DNA of 64,000 nucleotides from Chromobotia macracanthus (lineage: Eukaryota > Chordata > Actinopteri > Cypriniformes > Botiidae): the NCBI GenBank assembly GCA_036877525.1, contig JAZGTH010000075.1:3164501-3228500 (forward strand), given 5' to 3'. The position numbers were made by a program, and so were the translations under genes. Position 1 is the stretch's first letter; every line of letters starts with the position of its first letter. The notes under the pieces are model-generated. The model did not search any database and was not told the origin of the DNA. It saw only the letters and a list, made by a program, of their open reading frames with translations. Positions 60,317 through 62,972 of this stretch are shown piece after piece.

Positions 60317-62972
60317 AAACATACACTTTGCACATACACAAACACACACACAGACAAAGAGTGTGAGTCAGCAGAGATAGTTGCTGTCCAGGGTGCTGGC
60401 ACATCAGTCATTTACTGTCTCTACCTGTCTATCTACCTGTCTGTCTATCTTCTGTTTTGCTATCTATCAATCATTTATTTATCATTTATTTTGCCTAATA
60501 TCATACACCAAAGATTCTGTTTAATTAAAACAAAACTGAGTTAATGACTTTTAAAATGACAACTCAAACTAACCTGGATACCATAAAAGATGAGGGATTA
60601 AACAGACCTTTCAATAAGATTCATTTTGTGCAATGTGTTGGACAGTGTTGGCAACAGATGTGAACCTGAAGGCCAAAGAATAAAGTGTCGCTTTTTCTGT
60701 TACAGGCTCCTCTGTCATGCCATGAAGGATCATATTGTCCGAGTGGCCAATGAGGCCGAGTTTATTCTCAACAGACAGCGAGCAGAAGATGTGCACAAGC
60801 ATGCAGAGTTTGAGGTATGTGGTATCTGAAAACACACACTTTGTAGATCCTAAAAAATCTGATATTGAATATTCATTATAGATTATAACGCTTTATTTCA
60901 ATTTTTTTTTCAAAAATGTGTGAGTGATGTTTGCAGATGCAAAAATCCCCATTATGCTAGGGTGAGTGGTTGCTAAGGTGTTCTATATAGTTGCTAGGGC
61001 ATTGCCAGGTGATTATGTATGCTTGCATAAACTATTAAATCCAAACTATCAAGTACTCAAATCTACTGACACACAAACCAGATTATAATCTGGCCCAGAT
61101 CATAACTCTGATCCCATTCTGAACCCAAATGAAACCCCAACAAATCTAATTGAATCAGATCCAACGCAAGTGTCACATGACAGTGTGGGAAAATCTCTTG
61201 TAAAGCCAGTAGTGGGGTTACCCATAATCCTTTGCTTGTGTCTCCCAATGGAGAGAAATCCACATACATCCTCTCAGTGCACAGATACTTAAGAACTCGA
61301 CTCATATATATGTGCCCTCTTATATTAAACAAAAATCTTTAGAGGGACTGTTTGTGTTTGTTTAACAGAGGGAAAAATGGGCATAATATAATATAAGTCA
61401 GTTAATACATAATATAGGACAACATTAACTATAAAGACAGTGATGTTTTTTCATGTTTTCAGTTGTTTTAAATATAAACCAAAATTTTGCATAAATTTTA
61501 ACGTACTGTGGAATCTGTCATCATGTATCTATGAATGGAAATGTTAGGGCACGAGTGTGACCCACACACTCTCTTTCACACAAACACACGTTTGTGATGG
61601 AGCGACAAATCTAGAACACACAGCCCATCTCACACGGTGTTTAATATACTGCTCTTGACCTGCTAGATAAAACACAGCAGGTGTTAGACAGATAATTTTG
61701 TCAGCTAACGGAAGATGTCTCCCTGCCTCTCCATCCTCTCCCGCCTGCTGGAGAAGGATGGGGCACGTTCTGCGTCTCTCCTCTACTTAATAACTGCCGC
61801 CTGCAGATTGACGATTTCGTAAGCAGATACGATATTTTTACAATTAAGCTGGTGTCACTTCCAACCCTCGTATCCCCACGTGAACTGATAAATAACGTTT
61901 GATATTTGTCGGCATGGCGCACGGTAAGGGGAGATGACACGGGGAGATTGAGTTATCGGCCGTTTGAAGAATACGTCGAGGTATAATGTCTGACAGAATT
62001 CAAATATAAGGAAGGAAATTCAATTTTCCCTCTCCTGGCCTCCCTCCCTGTGCCCCTCGCACCTCGCCAGCTTGTGTTAGCAAATTAGATTTTAAATATT
62101 AGCATGAGATCCCCCTGGGGTCCACGTGGGGAAACAATCTTATGGTAGCGTGGAAAATTAAGTCGCGGGATGCTGCACGTCACCTTTAGTCTGAGGCTTT
62201 CTGCTCTGCTGAAGAGTCGATGCTCTCTTCTGAACAATCTGAACCCTCTACAGTAATTCTACAGTATTACTGTATTTTGACACTGTCAAGAAATTGATTT
62301 TCGGCTGGAACAGCATAGCTCAGTGCTTAAAAAGTCTGGTTATGTTGGTACTTAGTGGTTAGTGTTAGCTTAGTGTTGTACCTGTAGCTCAACTGGTAGA
62401 GCATTATGCTAGCTGCGCAATGCTGAGTTTGTGGATTCGATTCCCAAGAACACACACTGATCAAATGTATAGCTTGAATGCACTGTAAGGCGCTTTGGAT
62501 AAAAGCGTCTGCCAAATGCGTAAATGTAAAATTGTAAATGCTTAGCACGCAAGCTACAACACTCACAAAAATAGCAACATTAGTGATGTAATTGGCTGGT
62601 TGCTAGGCAACGATTAGGAGGCACACTACACAGGTTTATCATTCGATTGTTGTGGGATGTGAGTTATCAGCGCTGCTTCATGCAGTAGCATCATGCTTCC
62701 TTTCAATACACCGATTCATTTTGACACACATTTACATTTATATTTGACCTACATTTATTCTTCCCGTGTTTTTGTCTCTCTTTGTTCCTCACATATTCTG
62801 GTCAGTCTAACTGCGCGCAGTACGCAGCCGACAGGAAGGAGGAGGAGACGATGTGTGATCACCTCATCAGTGCCGCCAAACATCGTGATCATGTGACAGC
62901 CAATCAGCTGAAACAGAAGATCCTCAACATTCTGACCAATAAGCATGGAGCCTGGGGTGCAGTAGCACAGAG
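4893..62972 (+). CDS. nbea: neurobeachin (nbea), internal part of gene: exons 2-37, 5' and 3' incomplete
   Basis: Neurobeachin is a large cytosolic BEACH-family scaffold. It binds PKA regulatory subunit RII and acts in membrane-protein trafficking at the trans-Golgi and synapse. Thirty-six exons (listed separately) splice by GT-AG rules into one open frame of 5,699 nt, about 1,900 residues of an expected ~2,900. Order seen: N-terminal solenoid (residues ~1-150 of this segment), ConA/laminin-G-like domain (~145-380), ARM-like/DUF4704 solenoid (~380-850), acidic linker with AKAP helix (~850-1167), second helical block (~1168-1490), variable linker (~1490-1690), DUF1088 region (~1720-1900). Exon 1 with the start codon and the PH-BEACH-WD40 end lie outside. 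Residue matches favour NBEA over LRBA throughout, for example LLDNVYSAAVEKL in exon 22 and PAVQTVAPMPED in exon 32. Exon numbers assume a single coding exon upstream. No frameshift or premature stop is seen, so the gene looks intact. The 730-kb human gene is far larger; here most introns are 0.1-5 kb. Confidence 0.95.
5125..7135 (+). other. nbea: nbea intron 2
   Basis: An ACGTT element fills 5131-5476, starting next to the donor. The remaining 1.6 kb shows no coding potential and no repeat I can name. Confidence 0.8.
5131..5476 (-). mobile_element. ACGTT element (copy 2), next to exon 2 donor
   Basis: It starts cccagctaacaggaaacg and runs through the TTAATACAACATCTAAAA motif to cctaaaattatttcctggg. 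The start lies within ~7 nt of the exon 2 splice donor. Confidence 0.8.
7136..7236 (+). CDS. nbea: nbea exon 3
   Basis: The acceptor is gacag and the donor is TTG TGG before gtaagt. It is 101 nt and the split Asp codon (G|AC) is completed. It encodes DLLVDMLGVLASYSITVK and ends ...MLRGEGGLW, nearly identical to mammalian NBEA. Confidence 0.95.
7237..8005 (+). other. nbea: nbea intron 3
   Basis: The middle (7563-7865) looks like an interspersed repeat rich in AGTATACTT/AAGTGTACTT motifs. Nothing else was recognised. Confidence 0.7.
7563..7865. repeat. AGTGTACTT-rich repeat
   Basis: Inverted copies of aagtgtactt/aagtacataaag/aagtgtgcta words suggest a degraded palindromic element. The family is not identified. 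Confidence 0.4.
8006..8101 (+). CDS. nbea: nbea exon 4
   Basis: It is 96 nt (32 codons), phase 0/0, with acceptor ttcacag and donor gtgagc. It encodes PRHAVKLLSVLTQMAQRHGP and ends FPGRSAA. This closes the first solenoid segment before the lectin-like domain. Confidence 0.95.
8102..8492 (+). other. nbea: nbea intron 4
   Basis: This is a 391-nt AT-rich intron with no recognised element. Confidence 0.8.
8493..8614 (+). CDS. nbea: nbea exon 5 (start of ConA-like domain)
   Basis: The acceptor is gtggcag and the donor is CTT TAC TG before gtgagt. It is 122 nt and ends in phase 2. It encodes AIALPPIAKWPYQNGF and on to DKDKPYLY, the first strand of the concanavalin A/laminin-G-like domain. The donor is followed by four further perfect tandem copies of the same exon-intron junction (8605-8714). 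Confidence 0.95.
8605..8714 (+). repeat. 19-bp tandem repeat of the exon 5 donor junction
   Basis: There are five perfect copies of ACCTTTACTGGTGAGTTAA, starting at 8605, 8624, 8643, 8662 and 8681, plus a degenerate sixth. Each copy carries the last 10 nt of exon 5 and the first 9 nt of the intron, so the consensus donor CTG|GTGAGT occurs five times. Confidence 0.98.
9172..9300. repeat. AGCTGGT/ACCAGCT repeat
   Basis: Alternating aaccagcttagcc, gtgctggttcacc and gaccagcatcaaactagca words form a degraded inverted-repeat element. Similar words occur at 57893-57990. Confidence 0.5.
9310..9551 (-). mobile_element. ACGTT element, partial (copy 3)
   Basis: It runs from attctcagaacgcggctaac to gggaaacgttcttacaac, with an internal deletion relative to the longer copies. 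Confidence 0.75.
10314..10557 (+). mobile_element. ACGTT element (copy 4)
   Basis: It starts cccagctaacaatttcaag and ends tattctgagaatgta. The core contains taagaataacgtttttgata. Confidence 0.8.
10591..10652 (-). mobile_element. tRNA-derived SINE, head fragment
   Basis: The reverse complement gives the tRNA-like head, including the gggtttcattcccagggagc B-box region. The tail is missing. Confidence 0.65.
10760..10886 (+). CDS. nbea: nbea exon 6 (ConA-like domain)
   Basis: The acceptor is tattttcag and the donor is gtgcac. It is 127 nt. The first base completes Cys (TG|T). It encodes FRTSKGIGYSAHFVGNCLI and ends VKYDFQPRK, which is highly conserved. Confidence 0.95.
10887..12808 (+). other. 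nbea: nbea intron 6
   Basis: The main content is a ~420-bp CT-rich simple repeat at 12053-12471. The flanks are ordinary AT-rich DNA. Confidence 0.8.
12053..12471. repeat. CT-rich simple repeat
   Basis: This is about 420 bp of CT dinucleotides with regular TCTTGCTCTG and TCTGTCT interruptions, 340 nt upstream of exon 7. It keeps several reading frames open on both strands (Leu-Ser/Arg-Glu polymers), which are not genes. Confidence 0.97.
12809..12928 (+). CDS. nbea: nbea exon 7 (ConA-like domain)
   Basis: It is 120 nt, phase 0/0, with acceptor cttcttcag and donor gtaaga. It encodes WYMISIVHIYNRWRNSEI and ends WHVNTND. It belongs to the lectin-like fold. Confidence 0.95.
12929..13580 (+). other. 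nbea: nbea intron 7
   Basis: This is a 652-nt intron with no recognised element. Confidence 0.8.
13581..13727 (+). CDS. nbea: nbea exon 8 (ConA-like domain)
   Basis: It is 147 nt, phase 0/0, with acceptor cttatcacag and donor gtacgc. It encodes SYDKCFLGSSETADANRVF and ends AIHQLGPGYK, a signature shared with LRBA. Confidence 0.95.
13952..14244 (+). mobile_element. ACGTT element (copy 5), near complete
   Basis: It starts cagctaacaattttaggtt and ends cattcccagttagctgggt, so both termini are present. Confidence 0.85.
14985..15170. promoter_or_regulatory. candidate conserved non-coding block (intron 8)
   Basis: It is repeat-free and contains cttattaattgcggttcgag and aaagcaattactcacaac. It is called on composition only. 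Confidence 0.25.
15688..15888 (-). mobile_element. ACGTT element, partial (copy 6)
   Basis: It starts within the core (ggaacattttaaaaacgtta) and ends gttagttgggg. Confidence 0.75.
17822..18019 (+). CDS. nbea: nbea exon 9 (end of ConA-like domain)
   Basis: It is 198 nt (66 codons), phase 0/0, with acceptor ctctccag and donor gtaaat. It encodes STFKFKSESDIHLADHHK and ends VHSPHALMLQ. Confidence 0.95.
18020..18569 (+). other. nbea: nbea intron 9
   Basis: This is a 550-nt, very AT-rich intron with no recognised element. Confidence 0.8.
18570..18703 (+). CDS. nbea: nbea exon 10 (solenoid)
   Basis: It is 134 nt, phase 0 in and 2 out, with acceptor ctgtatag and donor gtgagt. It encodes DVKAIVTHSIHSAIHSIGG and ends ESQVETTV plus a split Cys. 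The next intron is only 114 nt. Confidence 0.95.
18818..18926 (+). CDS. nbea: nbea exon 11 (solenoid)
   Basis: It is 109 nt, with acceptor tgttgcag and donor gtacat. It encodes STLLAFLMELLKSSVAMQ and ends VIGYLLEK. The first base finishes the Cys codon. Confidence 0.95.
18940..19260. repeat. interspersed repeat shared with 48780-49110
   Basis: gagtgttatggtgttgtgtg and tccgatccactttattttct match the reverse complement of 48895-48945. tttctcagaaatggcttgct matches 49078-49095 directly. The family is not identified. Confidence 0.4.
19319..19473 (+). mobile_element. tRNA-derived SINE
   Basis: The head is tggcttaactggtagaacat with B box ggtttgattcccagggaaca. The tail is gctttagataaaagtatctg. Confidence 0.8.
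19920..20240. promoter_or_regulatory. candidate conserved non-coding block (intron 11)
   Basis: It is repeat-free and CpG-bearing, with cgcgcgataattgtgatggc. It is called on composition only. Confidence 0.2.
20672..20868. repeat. ~40-bp tandem repeat upstream of exon 12
   Basis: Five diverged copies of ATTTGCATACTGCATTGAGA plus TTGGTCTTT..., spaced 38-41 bp, end 40 nt before the exon 12 acceptor. Confidence 0.9.
20908..21060 (+). CDS. nbea: nbea exon 12 (solenoid)
   Basis: It is 153 nt, phase 0/0, with acceptor gttcctcag and donor gtgagc. It encodes SSRVHITRAVLEQFLSFAK and ends IWIYTPAK. A ~40-bp tandem repeat lies immediately upstream of its acceptor region. Confidence 0.95.
21108..21272 (-). 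mobile_element. ACGTT element, partial (copy 7)
   Basis: The core-to-terminus part ends ccttaaattgtaagctggg. Confidence 0.75.
22158..22370. repeat. purine-rich tract (AAGGACA/GACAGA)
   Basis: Some 210 bp are almost all A/G on the plus strand with GACA repeats. It keeps spurious frames open on both strands. Confidence 0.85.
22873..23041 (+). CDS. nbea: nbea exon 13 (DUF4704 region)
   Basis: It is 169 nt, phase 0 in and 1 out, with acceptor tgtttcag. It encodes VQLSLYTYLSAEFIGTATI and ends SGITPKGL plus G of a split Asp. The donor GTCTGT is poor and lies at the edge of a CA-containing repeat. The frame to exon 14 (GAT GGG CCC) fixes this end. Confidence 0.9.
23043..23132 (+). repeat. GGGGACATTT-type interspersed repeat, starts at exon 13 donor
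   Basis: The sequence tctacctaaatggggacatt followed by tcattgacctctattgtttt, with a CA run before it, is of a common fish repeat type. A related sequence lies at 58678-58800. Confidence 0.55.
23130..23216 (+). mobile_element. ACGTT element, 3' fragment (copy 8)
   Basis: It contains gagagaacttttagagaac and ends ccctgttagctgggt. Confidence 0.75.
23822..23878 (+). mobile_element. ACGTT element, 5' fragment (copy 9)
   Basis: Only the terminus acccagctaacaattttagg and about 35 nt more are present. Confidence 0.7.
25119..25230 (+). mobile_element. AAGCTGCAATC-type element, left part
   Basis: It shares the terminus and the agatcagtgtttttgcataa-like interior with 4555-4803. The right end is not clear. 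Confidence 0.4.
27220..27299 (+). CDS. nbea: nbea exon 14 (DUF4704 region)
   Basis: It is 80 nt, with acceptor tgtttacag and donor gtaagc. It completes Asp and encodes GPRPSQREIISLRAFMLL and ends KQLILK. Confidence 0.95.
27420..27520 (+). mobile_element. tRNA-like SINE of a second type
   Basis: ctgtggtgcagtggttgaag followed by gtaggtttgaacttccata resembles A and B boxes of a different tRNA-derived SINE. The family is not identified. Confidence 0.5.
27888..28078 (+). mobile_element. ACGTT element, partial (copy 10)
   Basis: It has the diverged terminus caactaatgattttaggtt, then the tttttagacgttgtatta core. Confidence 0.75.
28163..28225 (+). CDS. nbea: nbea exon 15 (DUF4704 region)
   Basis: It is 63 nt (21 codons), phase 0/0, with acceptor tttgtcag and donor gtacat. 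It encodes DRGIKEDELQSILNYLL and ends TLHE. Confidence 0.95.
28226..28597 (+). other. nbea: nbea intron 15
   Basis: Most of this 372-nt intron is a hAT-like element (28268-28545). Confidence 0.7.
28268..28545 (+). mobile_element. hAT-like non-autonomous element (copy 1)
   Basis: It starts cagtgattctcaaccagtgg and ends aaaaggttgagatcttctg, resembling CAGTGGTTCTCAACC termini of hAT elements. The interior ggggcctcaacaa/atttaaataagctaaaac is shared with copies 2 and 3. Confidence 0.65.
28598..28695 (+). CDS. nbea: nbea exon 16 (DUF4704 region)
   Basis: It is 98 nt, phase 0 in and 2 out, with acceptor tctgttcag and donor gtgaga. It encodes DENLHDVLQLLVALMSEH and ends DQRNGI plus a split Arg. Confidence 0.95.
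28696..29351 (+). other. nbea: nbea intron 16
   Basis: Its 3' third is an inverted-repeat element (29061-29293). No other feature was recognised. Confidence 0.75.
29061..29293. mobile_element. short inverted-repeat element upstream of exon 17
   Basis: The left end ctgttaaaggcaggagaggc pairs with the right end ttgcctgccctacctttacc as an imperfect ~25-bp inverted repeat. It is about 230 bp, a MITE-like structure. Confidence 0.65.
29352..29444 (+). CDS. nbea: nbea exon 17 (DUF4704 region)
   Basis: It is 93 nt, with acceptor tttctttctag and donor gtgagt. It encodes VVYKLLACKSESIRVQALK and ends LKHLGH plus a split Lys (AA|G). A small inverted-repeat element ends about 60 nt upstream of it. Confidence 0.95.
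29445..30294 (+). other. nbea: nbea intron 17
   Basis: This is an 850-nt intron of fairly balanced composition with no repeat or exon recognised. Confidence 0.75.
30295..30403 (+). CDS. nbea: nbea exon 18 (DUF4704 region)
   Basis: It is 109 nt, with acceptor ttttcacag and donor gtaatt. It encodes RKVEIMHTNSLFTLLGERL and ends TTYNTLYE. Confidence 0.95.
30404..30782 (+). other. nbea: nbea intron 18
   Basis: A short terminal fragment of the ACGTT element lies at 30447-30513. Nothing else was seen. Confidence 0.75.
30447..30513 (-). mobile_element. ACGTT element, terminal fragment (copy 11)
   Basis: It contains gttacttaatggaaatgtta and ends aaaactgttagcttgg. Confidence 0.7.
30783..30864 (+). 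CDS. nbea: nbea exon 19
   Basis: It is 82 nt, phase 0 in and 1 out, with acceptor cctgtctag and donor gtaaac. It encodes ILTEQVCTQVIHKPHPEP and ends VKIQNP plus A of the following Met. Confidence 0.95.
30865..31238 (+). other. nbea: nbea intron 19
   Basis: This is a 374-nt AT-rich intron with no recognised element. Confidence 0.8.
31239..31362 (+). CDS. nbea: nbea exon 20
   Basis: It is 124 nt, with acceptor tgtcctcag and donor gtgagg. It encodes MILKVVATLLKNSTPSADL and ends FSSSRENR plus a split Arg (CG|G). Confidence 0.95.
31663..31733 (-). mobile_element. ACGTT element, terminal fragment (copy 12)
   Basis: It runs from atgttcctagaacattcgaa to acctaaaattgtgcgctggg. Confidence 0.7.
32091..33285. 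repeat. pyrimidine minisatellite, ~27-bp unit
   Basis: Some 45 units built from CTCTCACTCTGTCTTG plus a variable CT run run for 1.2 kb in intron 20. Many units are 27 bp, a multiple of three, so all three forward frames stay open for 370-465 codons of SSHSVLLSL-type repeats. These frames are artefacts. Confidence 0.97.
33932..34124 (+). CDS. nbea: nbea exon 21
   Basis: It is 193 nt, with acceptor gtgtgacag and donor gtaaat. It encodes CLLQCSVWQDWMFSLSYIN, then EWGGWRVWVDTLS, and ends IAHSK. This is a very conserved block near the end of the DUF4704 solenoid. Confidence 0.95.
34125..34538 (+). other. nbea: nbea intron 21
   Basis: This is a 414-nt intron whose second half is a partial forward ACGTT element (34325-34490), ending about 50 nt before exon 22. 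Confidence 0.75.
34325..34490 (+). mobile_element. ACGTT element, partial (copy 13)
   Basis: Core motifs aaaacgttccactaataatt and cattactgcaagaacaattt are present. The termini are lost. Confidence 0.65.
34539..35489 (+). CDS. nbea: nbea exon 22: large acidic exon with PKA-RII (AKAP) helix
   Basis: This is the largest exon, 951 nt (317 codons), phase 0/0, with acceptor gtttggcag and donor gtgtgt. It opens with VTYEAHKEYLAKMYEEYQ and a short charged coiled-coil-like stretch (QRQEEENIKKGKKG). A Ser/Thr/Glu-rich, low-conservation linker follows. At 34839-34900 the conserved block VHDLLVDIKAEKVEATEVK appears. At 34920-34979 lies LLDNVYSAAVEKL, the amphipathic helix that in mammalian NBEA anchors PKA RII subunits. 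Next comes GPLITLADEK, a motif also found in mammals. The exon ends with SDTEKSDDGK and KKIQTTATTQ. The rest is probably disordered. Length is close to the mammalian exon. Identity with human NBEA is high at the two ends and in these islands, and low between them, as expected for this region. Confidence 0.95.
35490..36722 (+). other. nbea: nbea intron 22
   Basis: This is a 1.2-kb AT-rich intron with no recognised element. Confidence 0.8.
36723..36940 (+). CDS. nbea: nbea exon 23
   Basis: It is 218 nt, phase 0 in and 2 out, with acceptor attgcttccag and donor gtcagc. It begins with a diverged TLHSRSGNHLG. It then encodes RDLRVDLGFRVTPMTEEQRR, FRIPEFKWSAVHQRLLTDLL and VHVW. The next intron is 112 nt. 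Confidence 0.95.
37053..37206 (+). CDS. nbea: nbea exon 24
   Basis: It is 154 nt, with acceptor tgcctcctcag and donor gtaagc. The first base completes Ser. It encodes HSTKSVMDFVNSNENIIFV and ends LLSAATSPS in phase 0, where NBEA proteins carry an extra tripeptide that LRBA lacks. Confidence 0.95.
37361..37372 (+). promoter_or_regulatory. nbea: UGC-containing acceptor of microexon 25
   Basis: gtttatgcaaag places UGC between the T-rich tract and the AG. This is the arrangement SRRM4/nSR100 recognises at neural microexons in vertebrates. Function here is inferred. Confidence 0.5.
37373..37381 (+). CDS. nbea: nbea exon 25: 9-nt microexon (Ser-Ala-Lys)
   Basis: AGCGCCAAG is flanked by a pyrimidine-rich tract ending tatgcaaag and by a good donor gttagt. 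It is phase 0/0, so inclusion adds Ser-Ala-Lys between SPS (exon 24) and TEMEG (exon 26). Mammalian NBEA has Gly-Ser-Lys at the same point. A TGC at 37366-37368, just before the AG, fits the UGC motif used by the neural microexon regulator SRRM4. Existence is inferred from position, phase, splice sites and the NBEA match. It is too short for any ORF search. Confidence 0.75.
37382..38348 (+). other. nbea: nbea intron 25
   Basis: The first ~350 nt after the microexon are repeat-free and T-rich with several ATGCAAA-like words. A forward ACGTT element occupies 37984-38270. Confidence 0.7.
37984..38270 (+). mobile_element. ACGTT element (copy 14)
   Basis: It runs from taagtaacaaaaatgtta to aacgtttccatgttagctgg, missing the first ~45 nt. 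Confidence 0.8.
38349..38529 (+). CDS. nbea: nbea exon 26
   Basis: It is 181 nt, with acceptor tgtttcag. It encodes TEMEGIEATQGMSAETAA, then MSSGGLMRQCLRL, and ends with G of a split Val. The donor gtgtgt is the start of a GT repeat. The following intron is only 91 nt. Confidence 0.95.
38621..38745 (+). CDS. nbea: nbea exon 27
   Basis: It is 125 nt, with a CT-repeat acceptor ending tctctcag. It encodes VCCVAVRNCLECRQRQRD, then a diverged RGLKSTLSGSK..., and ends SSTNK. The donor GTTTCT is weak. The end is set by joining to TTIESF of exon 28 in frame. Confidence 0.85.
38746..39680 (+). other. nbea: nbea intron 27
   Basis: An Angel-like terminal fragment lies at 39281-39362. The rest is AT-rich with nothing recognised. 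Confidence 0.75.
39281..39362 (+). mobile_element. Angel-like element, terminal fragment
   Basis: gggatagttcacccaaaaat is the typical terminus, followed by tgtatgactttctttattat. Confidence 0.65.
39681..39788 (+). CDS. nbea: nbea exon 28
   Basis: It is 108 nt (36 codons), phase 0/0, with acceptor tctgcattag and donor gtgagt. It encodes TTIESFPSSASPIKDPDRLL and ends LRAAVFRDV. The second half is almost invariant in NBEA and LRBA. Confidence 0.95.
39789..40196 (+). other. nbea: nbea intron 28
   Basis: This is a 408-nt intron with a terminal ACGTT fragment at 39950-40027. Confidence 0.75.
39950..40027 (+). mobile_element. ACGTT element, 3' fragment (copy 15)
   Basis: It contains ccaatgttctgagaacattc and ends cctgttatctgggt. 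Confidence 0.7.
40197..40365 (+). CDS. nbea: nbea exon 29
   Basis: It is 169 nt, phase 0 in and 1 out, with acceptor gtttcacag. It encodes DDSKQAQFLALAVVYFISVL, then SKYRDILEPQRETV, and ends INSPTST plus G. The hydrophobic stretch is conserved and is not taken as a membrane segment. The donor GTGTCG is weak. Confidence 0.9.
40727..40994 (-). mobile_element. ACGTT element (copy 16), both ends present
   Basis: It starts cccagctaacaggcaacg and ends cctaaaattgttagctggg. Confidence 0.85.
41767..42050 (+). mobile_element. hAT-like non-autonomous element (copy 2)
   Basis: gtgtttctcaaccggggcga opens it. It contains gagggcctcaacaggggcct and closes near ttaaaaaggtttagatcc. Confidence 0.65.
42253..42685 (+). 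CDS. nbea: nbea exon 30 (variable linker)
   Basis: It is 433 nt, with acceptor gtgaccctcag and donor gtactg. It completes Glu and encodes NPSAFSADRKEAAEESRP, then SLPHSDSGLGDDQV, NKGINVKEILKSLVAAP and MLPMQFHSFD, ending with a split Arg. Mammalian NBEA has about 32 residues (VVVIPSIPHPS...) between exon 29 and this point. I could not find them in the intervening intron. Confidence 0.92.
43378..43625 (+). mobile_element. hAT-like non-autonomous element (copy 3)
   Basis: It shares gaggcctcaagatgacttaa and aaacaactaaaaatcaagat with copies 1 and 2. The termini are degenerate. Confidence 0.6.
44085..44295. promoter_or_regulatory. candidate conserved non-coding block (intron 30)
   Basis: It is repeat-free and includes gtctaattgtttgccacctg, joining a homeodomain-like and an E-box-like word. 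It is called on composition only. Confidence 0.25.
45148..45181. repeat. perfect 14-bp hairpin
   Basis: ATATCGTGTATCTG (45148-45161) and its exact reverse complement (45168-45181) flank a 6-nt loop ATAAAA. Confidence 0.9.
45218..45467 (+). mobile_element. ACGTT element (copy 17)
   Basis: It starts accagctaaccattttaggt and ends gaacgctcctgtatgccggg. Confidence 0.8.
45806..46083 (-). mobile_element. ACGTT element (copy 18), both ends present
   Basis: It starts cccaggtaacgttctcagaa and ends ctaaaattgttagctgggtt. Confidence 0.85.
46772..46923 (+). CDS. nbea: nbea exon 31 (linker before DUF1088)
   Basis: It is 152 nt, with acceptor ctcatacag and donor gtaagc. It encodes SVVVQAKKPLSGPTVNTVG, then GSTPNIFAA and TPKSMINTT. 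It is Ser/Thr/Gly-rich and probably disordered. Confidence 0.93.
46963..47245. mobile_element. Angel-like palindromic element
   Basis: catgtcattccaaacctgta on the left is mirrored by caggtttggacatgacatca on the right. The interior tctgtggaacacaacagaag is typical of zebrafish Angel-type elements. It ends ggtgaactgccctttaa. Confidence 0.7.
48141..48273 (-). mobile_element. tRNA-derived SINE
   Basis: On the minus strand: a head with gctcagttggtacagcact, B box gggttcaaattccaagg, and a shortened tail. Confidence 0.75.
48615..48732 (+). CDS. nbea: nbea exon 32
   Basis: It is 118 nt, with acceptor tctcacag and donor gtgaac. It encodes ATESSASSSSSFVNGATSK, then NLPAVQTVAPMPEDTMENM with a split Ser (AG|C). 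The serine run and the NLPAVQTVAPMPED core match NBEA, not LRBA. Confidence 0.93.
48733..51067 (+). other. nbea: nbea intron 32
   Basis: A repeat shared with 18940-19260 covers about 48780-49110, and a CA-rich stretch lies near 49825-49860. 49590-49760 is GC-richer than its surroundings. Confidence 0.7.
48780..49110. repeat. interspersed repeat shared with 18940-19260
   Basis: See the partner at 18940-19260. Part is shared in direct and part in inverted orientation, as in a palindromic element. Confidence 0.4.
51068..51195 (+). CDS. nbea: nbea exon 33 (start of DUF1088)
   Basis: It is 128 nt, with acceptor tctttacag and donor gtacaa. It encodes ITTKLERALEKVAPLLREIF, then DFAPFLSRTLLGSHGQELL. 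A second donor 6 nt downstream (GT at 51202) would keep the frame and add Thr-Ser, giving EGTSLVCMKSS, the form found in LRBA. Confidence 0.95.
53742..53805. repeat. (CT)n microsatellite
   Basis: About 31 uninterrupted CT units lie in intron 33. Confidence 0.97.
54405..54712 (-). mobile_element. ACGTT element (copy 19)
   Basis: It starts ttcccagtctcagaacg and ends cttaaagttgttagctgag. Confidence 0.8.
54927..54988 (+). CDS. nbea: nbea exon 34 (DUF1088)
   Basis: It is 62 nt, with acceptor ctcttgcag and donor gtgaga. It completes Gly and encodes LVCMKSSTSVVELVMLLCSQ. Confidence 0.95.
55050..55160 (+). mobile_element. Angel-like element, fragment
   Basis: cacctcatatgactttcctg and acagaagatattttgaagaa match the interior of the copy at 46963. 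Confidence 0.5.
55188..55385 (+). mobile_element. ACGTT element, partial (copy 20)
   Basis: Core motif atgttccactaacaacttaa is present. It ends gaatgttccattagctggg. Confidence 0.75.
56930..57180. promoter_or_regulatory. candidate conserved non-coding block (intron 34)
   Basis: It has several CpGs and homeodomain-like words (ataaattagcgataatcatc, ctcctaatcaacgcaattca) in a repeat-free stretch. It is called on composition only. Confidence 0.3.
57893..57990. repeat. AGCTGGT/ACCAGCT repeat
   Basis: ggtctagttggtctcctggc, aaactggtttattgtactgg and gactagccaggctgagaaac resemble 9172-9300. Confidence 0.45.
58650..58677. repeat. (GT)n microsatellite
   Basis: A GT run sits at the start of a GGGGACC-type repeat in intron 34. 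Confidence 0.9.
58678..58800 (+). repeat. GGGGACC-type interspersed repeat
   Basis: attatggggaccaaatgtcc then ccacaactataataatacca, plus a ttgtggggcatttatgtttg duplicate. It follows a GT run. Confidence 0.55.
58815..58870 (+). mobile_element. Angel-like element, terminal fragment
   Basis: gataagggtgagtaaatgaa then ttttcattttctttaaa matches the right terminus. Confidence 0.5.
59855..59919 (+). CDS. nbea: nbea exon 35 (DUF1088)
   Basis: It is 65 nt, with acceptor tttgtttcag and donor gtagag. It encodes EWQNSIQKNAGLAFIELINE and ends with G and a split Arg. The exon is identical to mammals in translation. Confidence 0.95.
59920..60705 (+). other. nbea: nbea intron 35
   Basis: It contains a short GT tract (60094-60110), a CA tract (60284-60314) and TCTA/CTGT-type low-complexity sequence near 60420-60480. 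Confidence 0.8.
60284..60314. repeat. (CA)n microsatellite
   Basis: About 15 CA units lie in intron 35. Confidence 0.95.
60706..60814 (+). CDS. nbea: nbea exon 36 (DUF1088)
   Basis: It is 109 nt, with acceptor ctgttacag and donor gtatgt. It encodes LLCHAMKDHIVRVANEAEF, then NRQRAEDVHKHAEFE. Confidence 0.95.
61685..62235. promoter_or_regulatory. candidate conserved non-coding block (intron 36)
   Basis: About 550 bp is free of repeats and rich in CpG compared with nearby introns. Words such as gacgatttcgtaagcagata and tttttacaattaagctggtg are of the kind seen in vertebrate enhancers. It is not coding. It is called on composition only. Confidence 0.3.
62373..62531 (+). mobile_element. tRNA-derived SINE, full length
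   Basis: Head tagctcaactggtagagcat, B box ggattcgattcccaaga, tail tttggataaaagcgtctgcc then aaatgcgtaaatgta. This is the best-preserved copy in the window. Confidence 0.85.
62806..62972 (+). CDS. nbea: nbea exon 37 (end of DUF1088), last exon in window
   Basis: It is 167 nt, phase 0 in and 2 out, with acceptor ttctggtcag and donor gtacag. It encodes SNCAQYAADRKEEETMCDHL, then LKQKILNILTNKHGAWGAV. The next exon, expected to encode LHDFWRLDYWEDD, is not found by 64000. A 0.6-kb GT repeat begins about 8 nt after the donor. Confidence 0.93.
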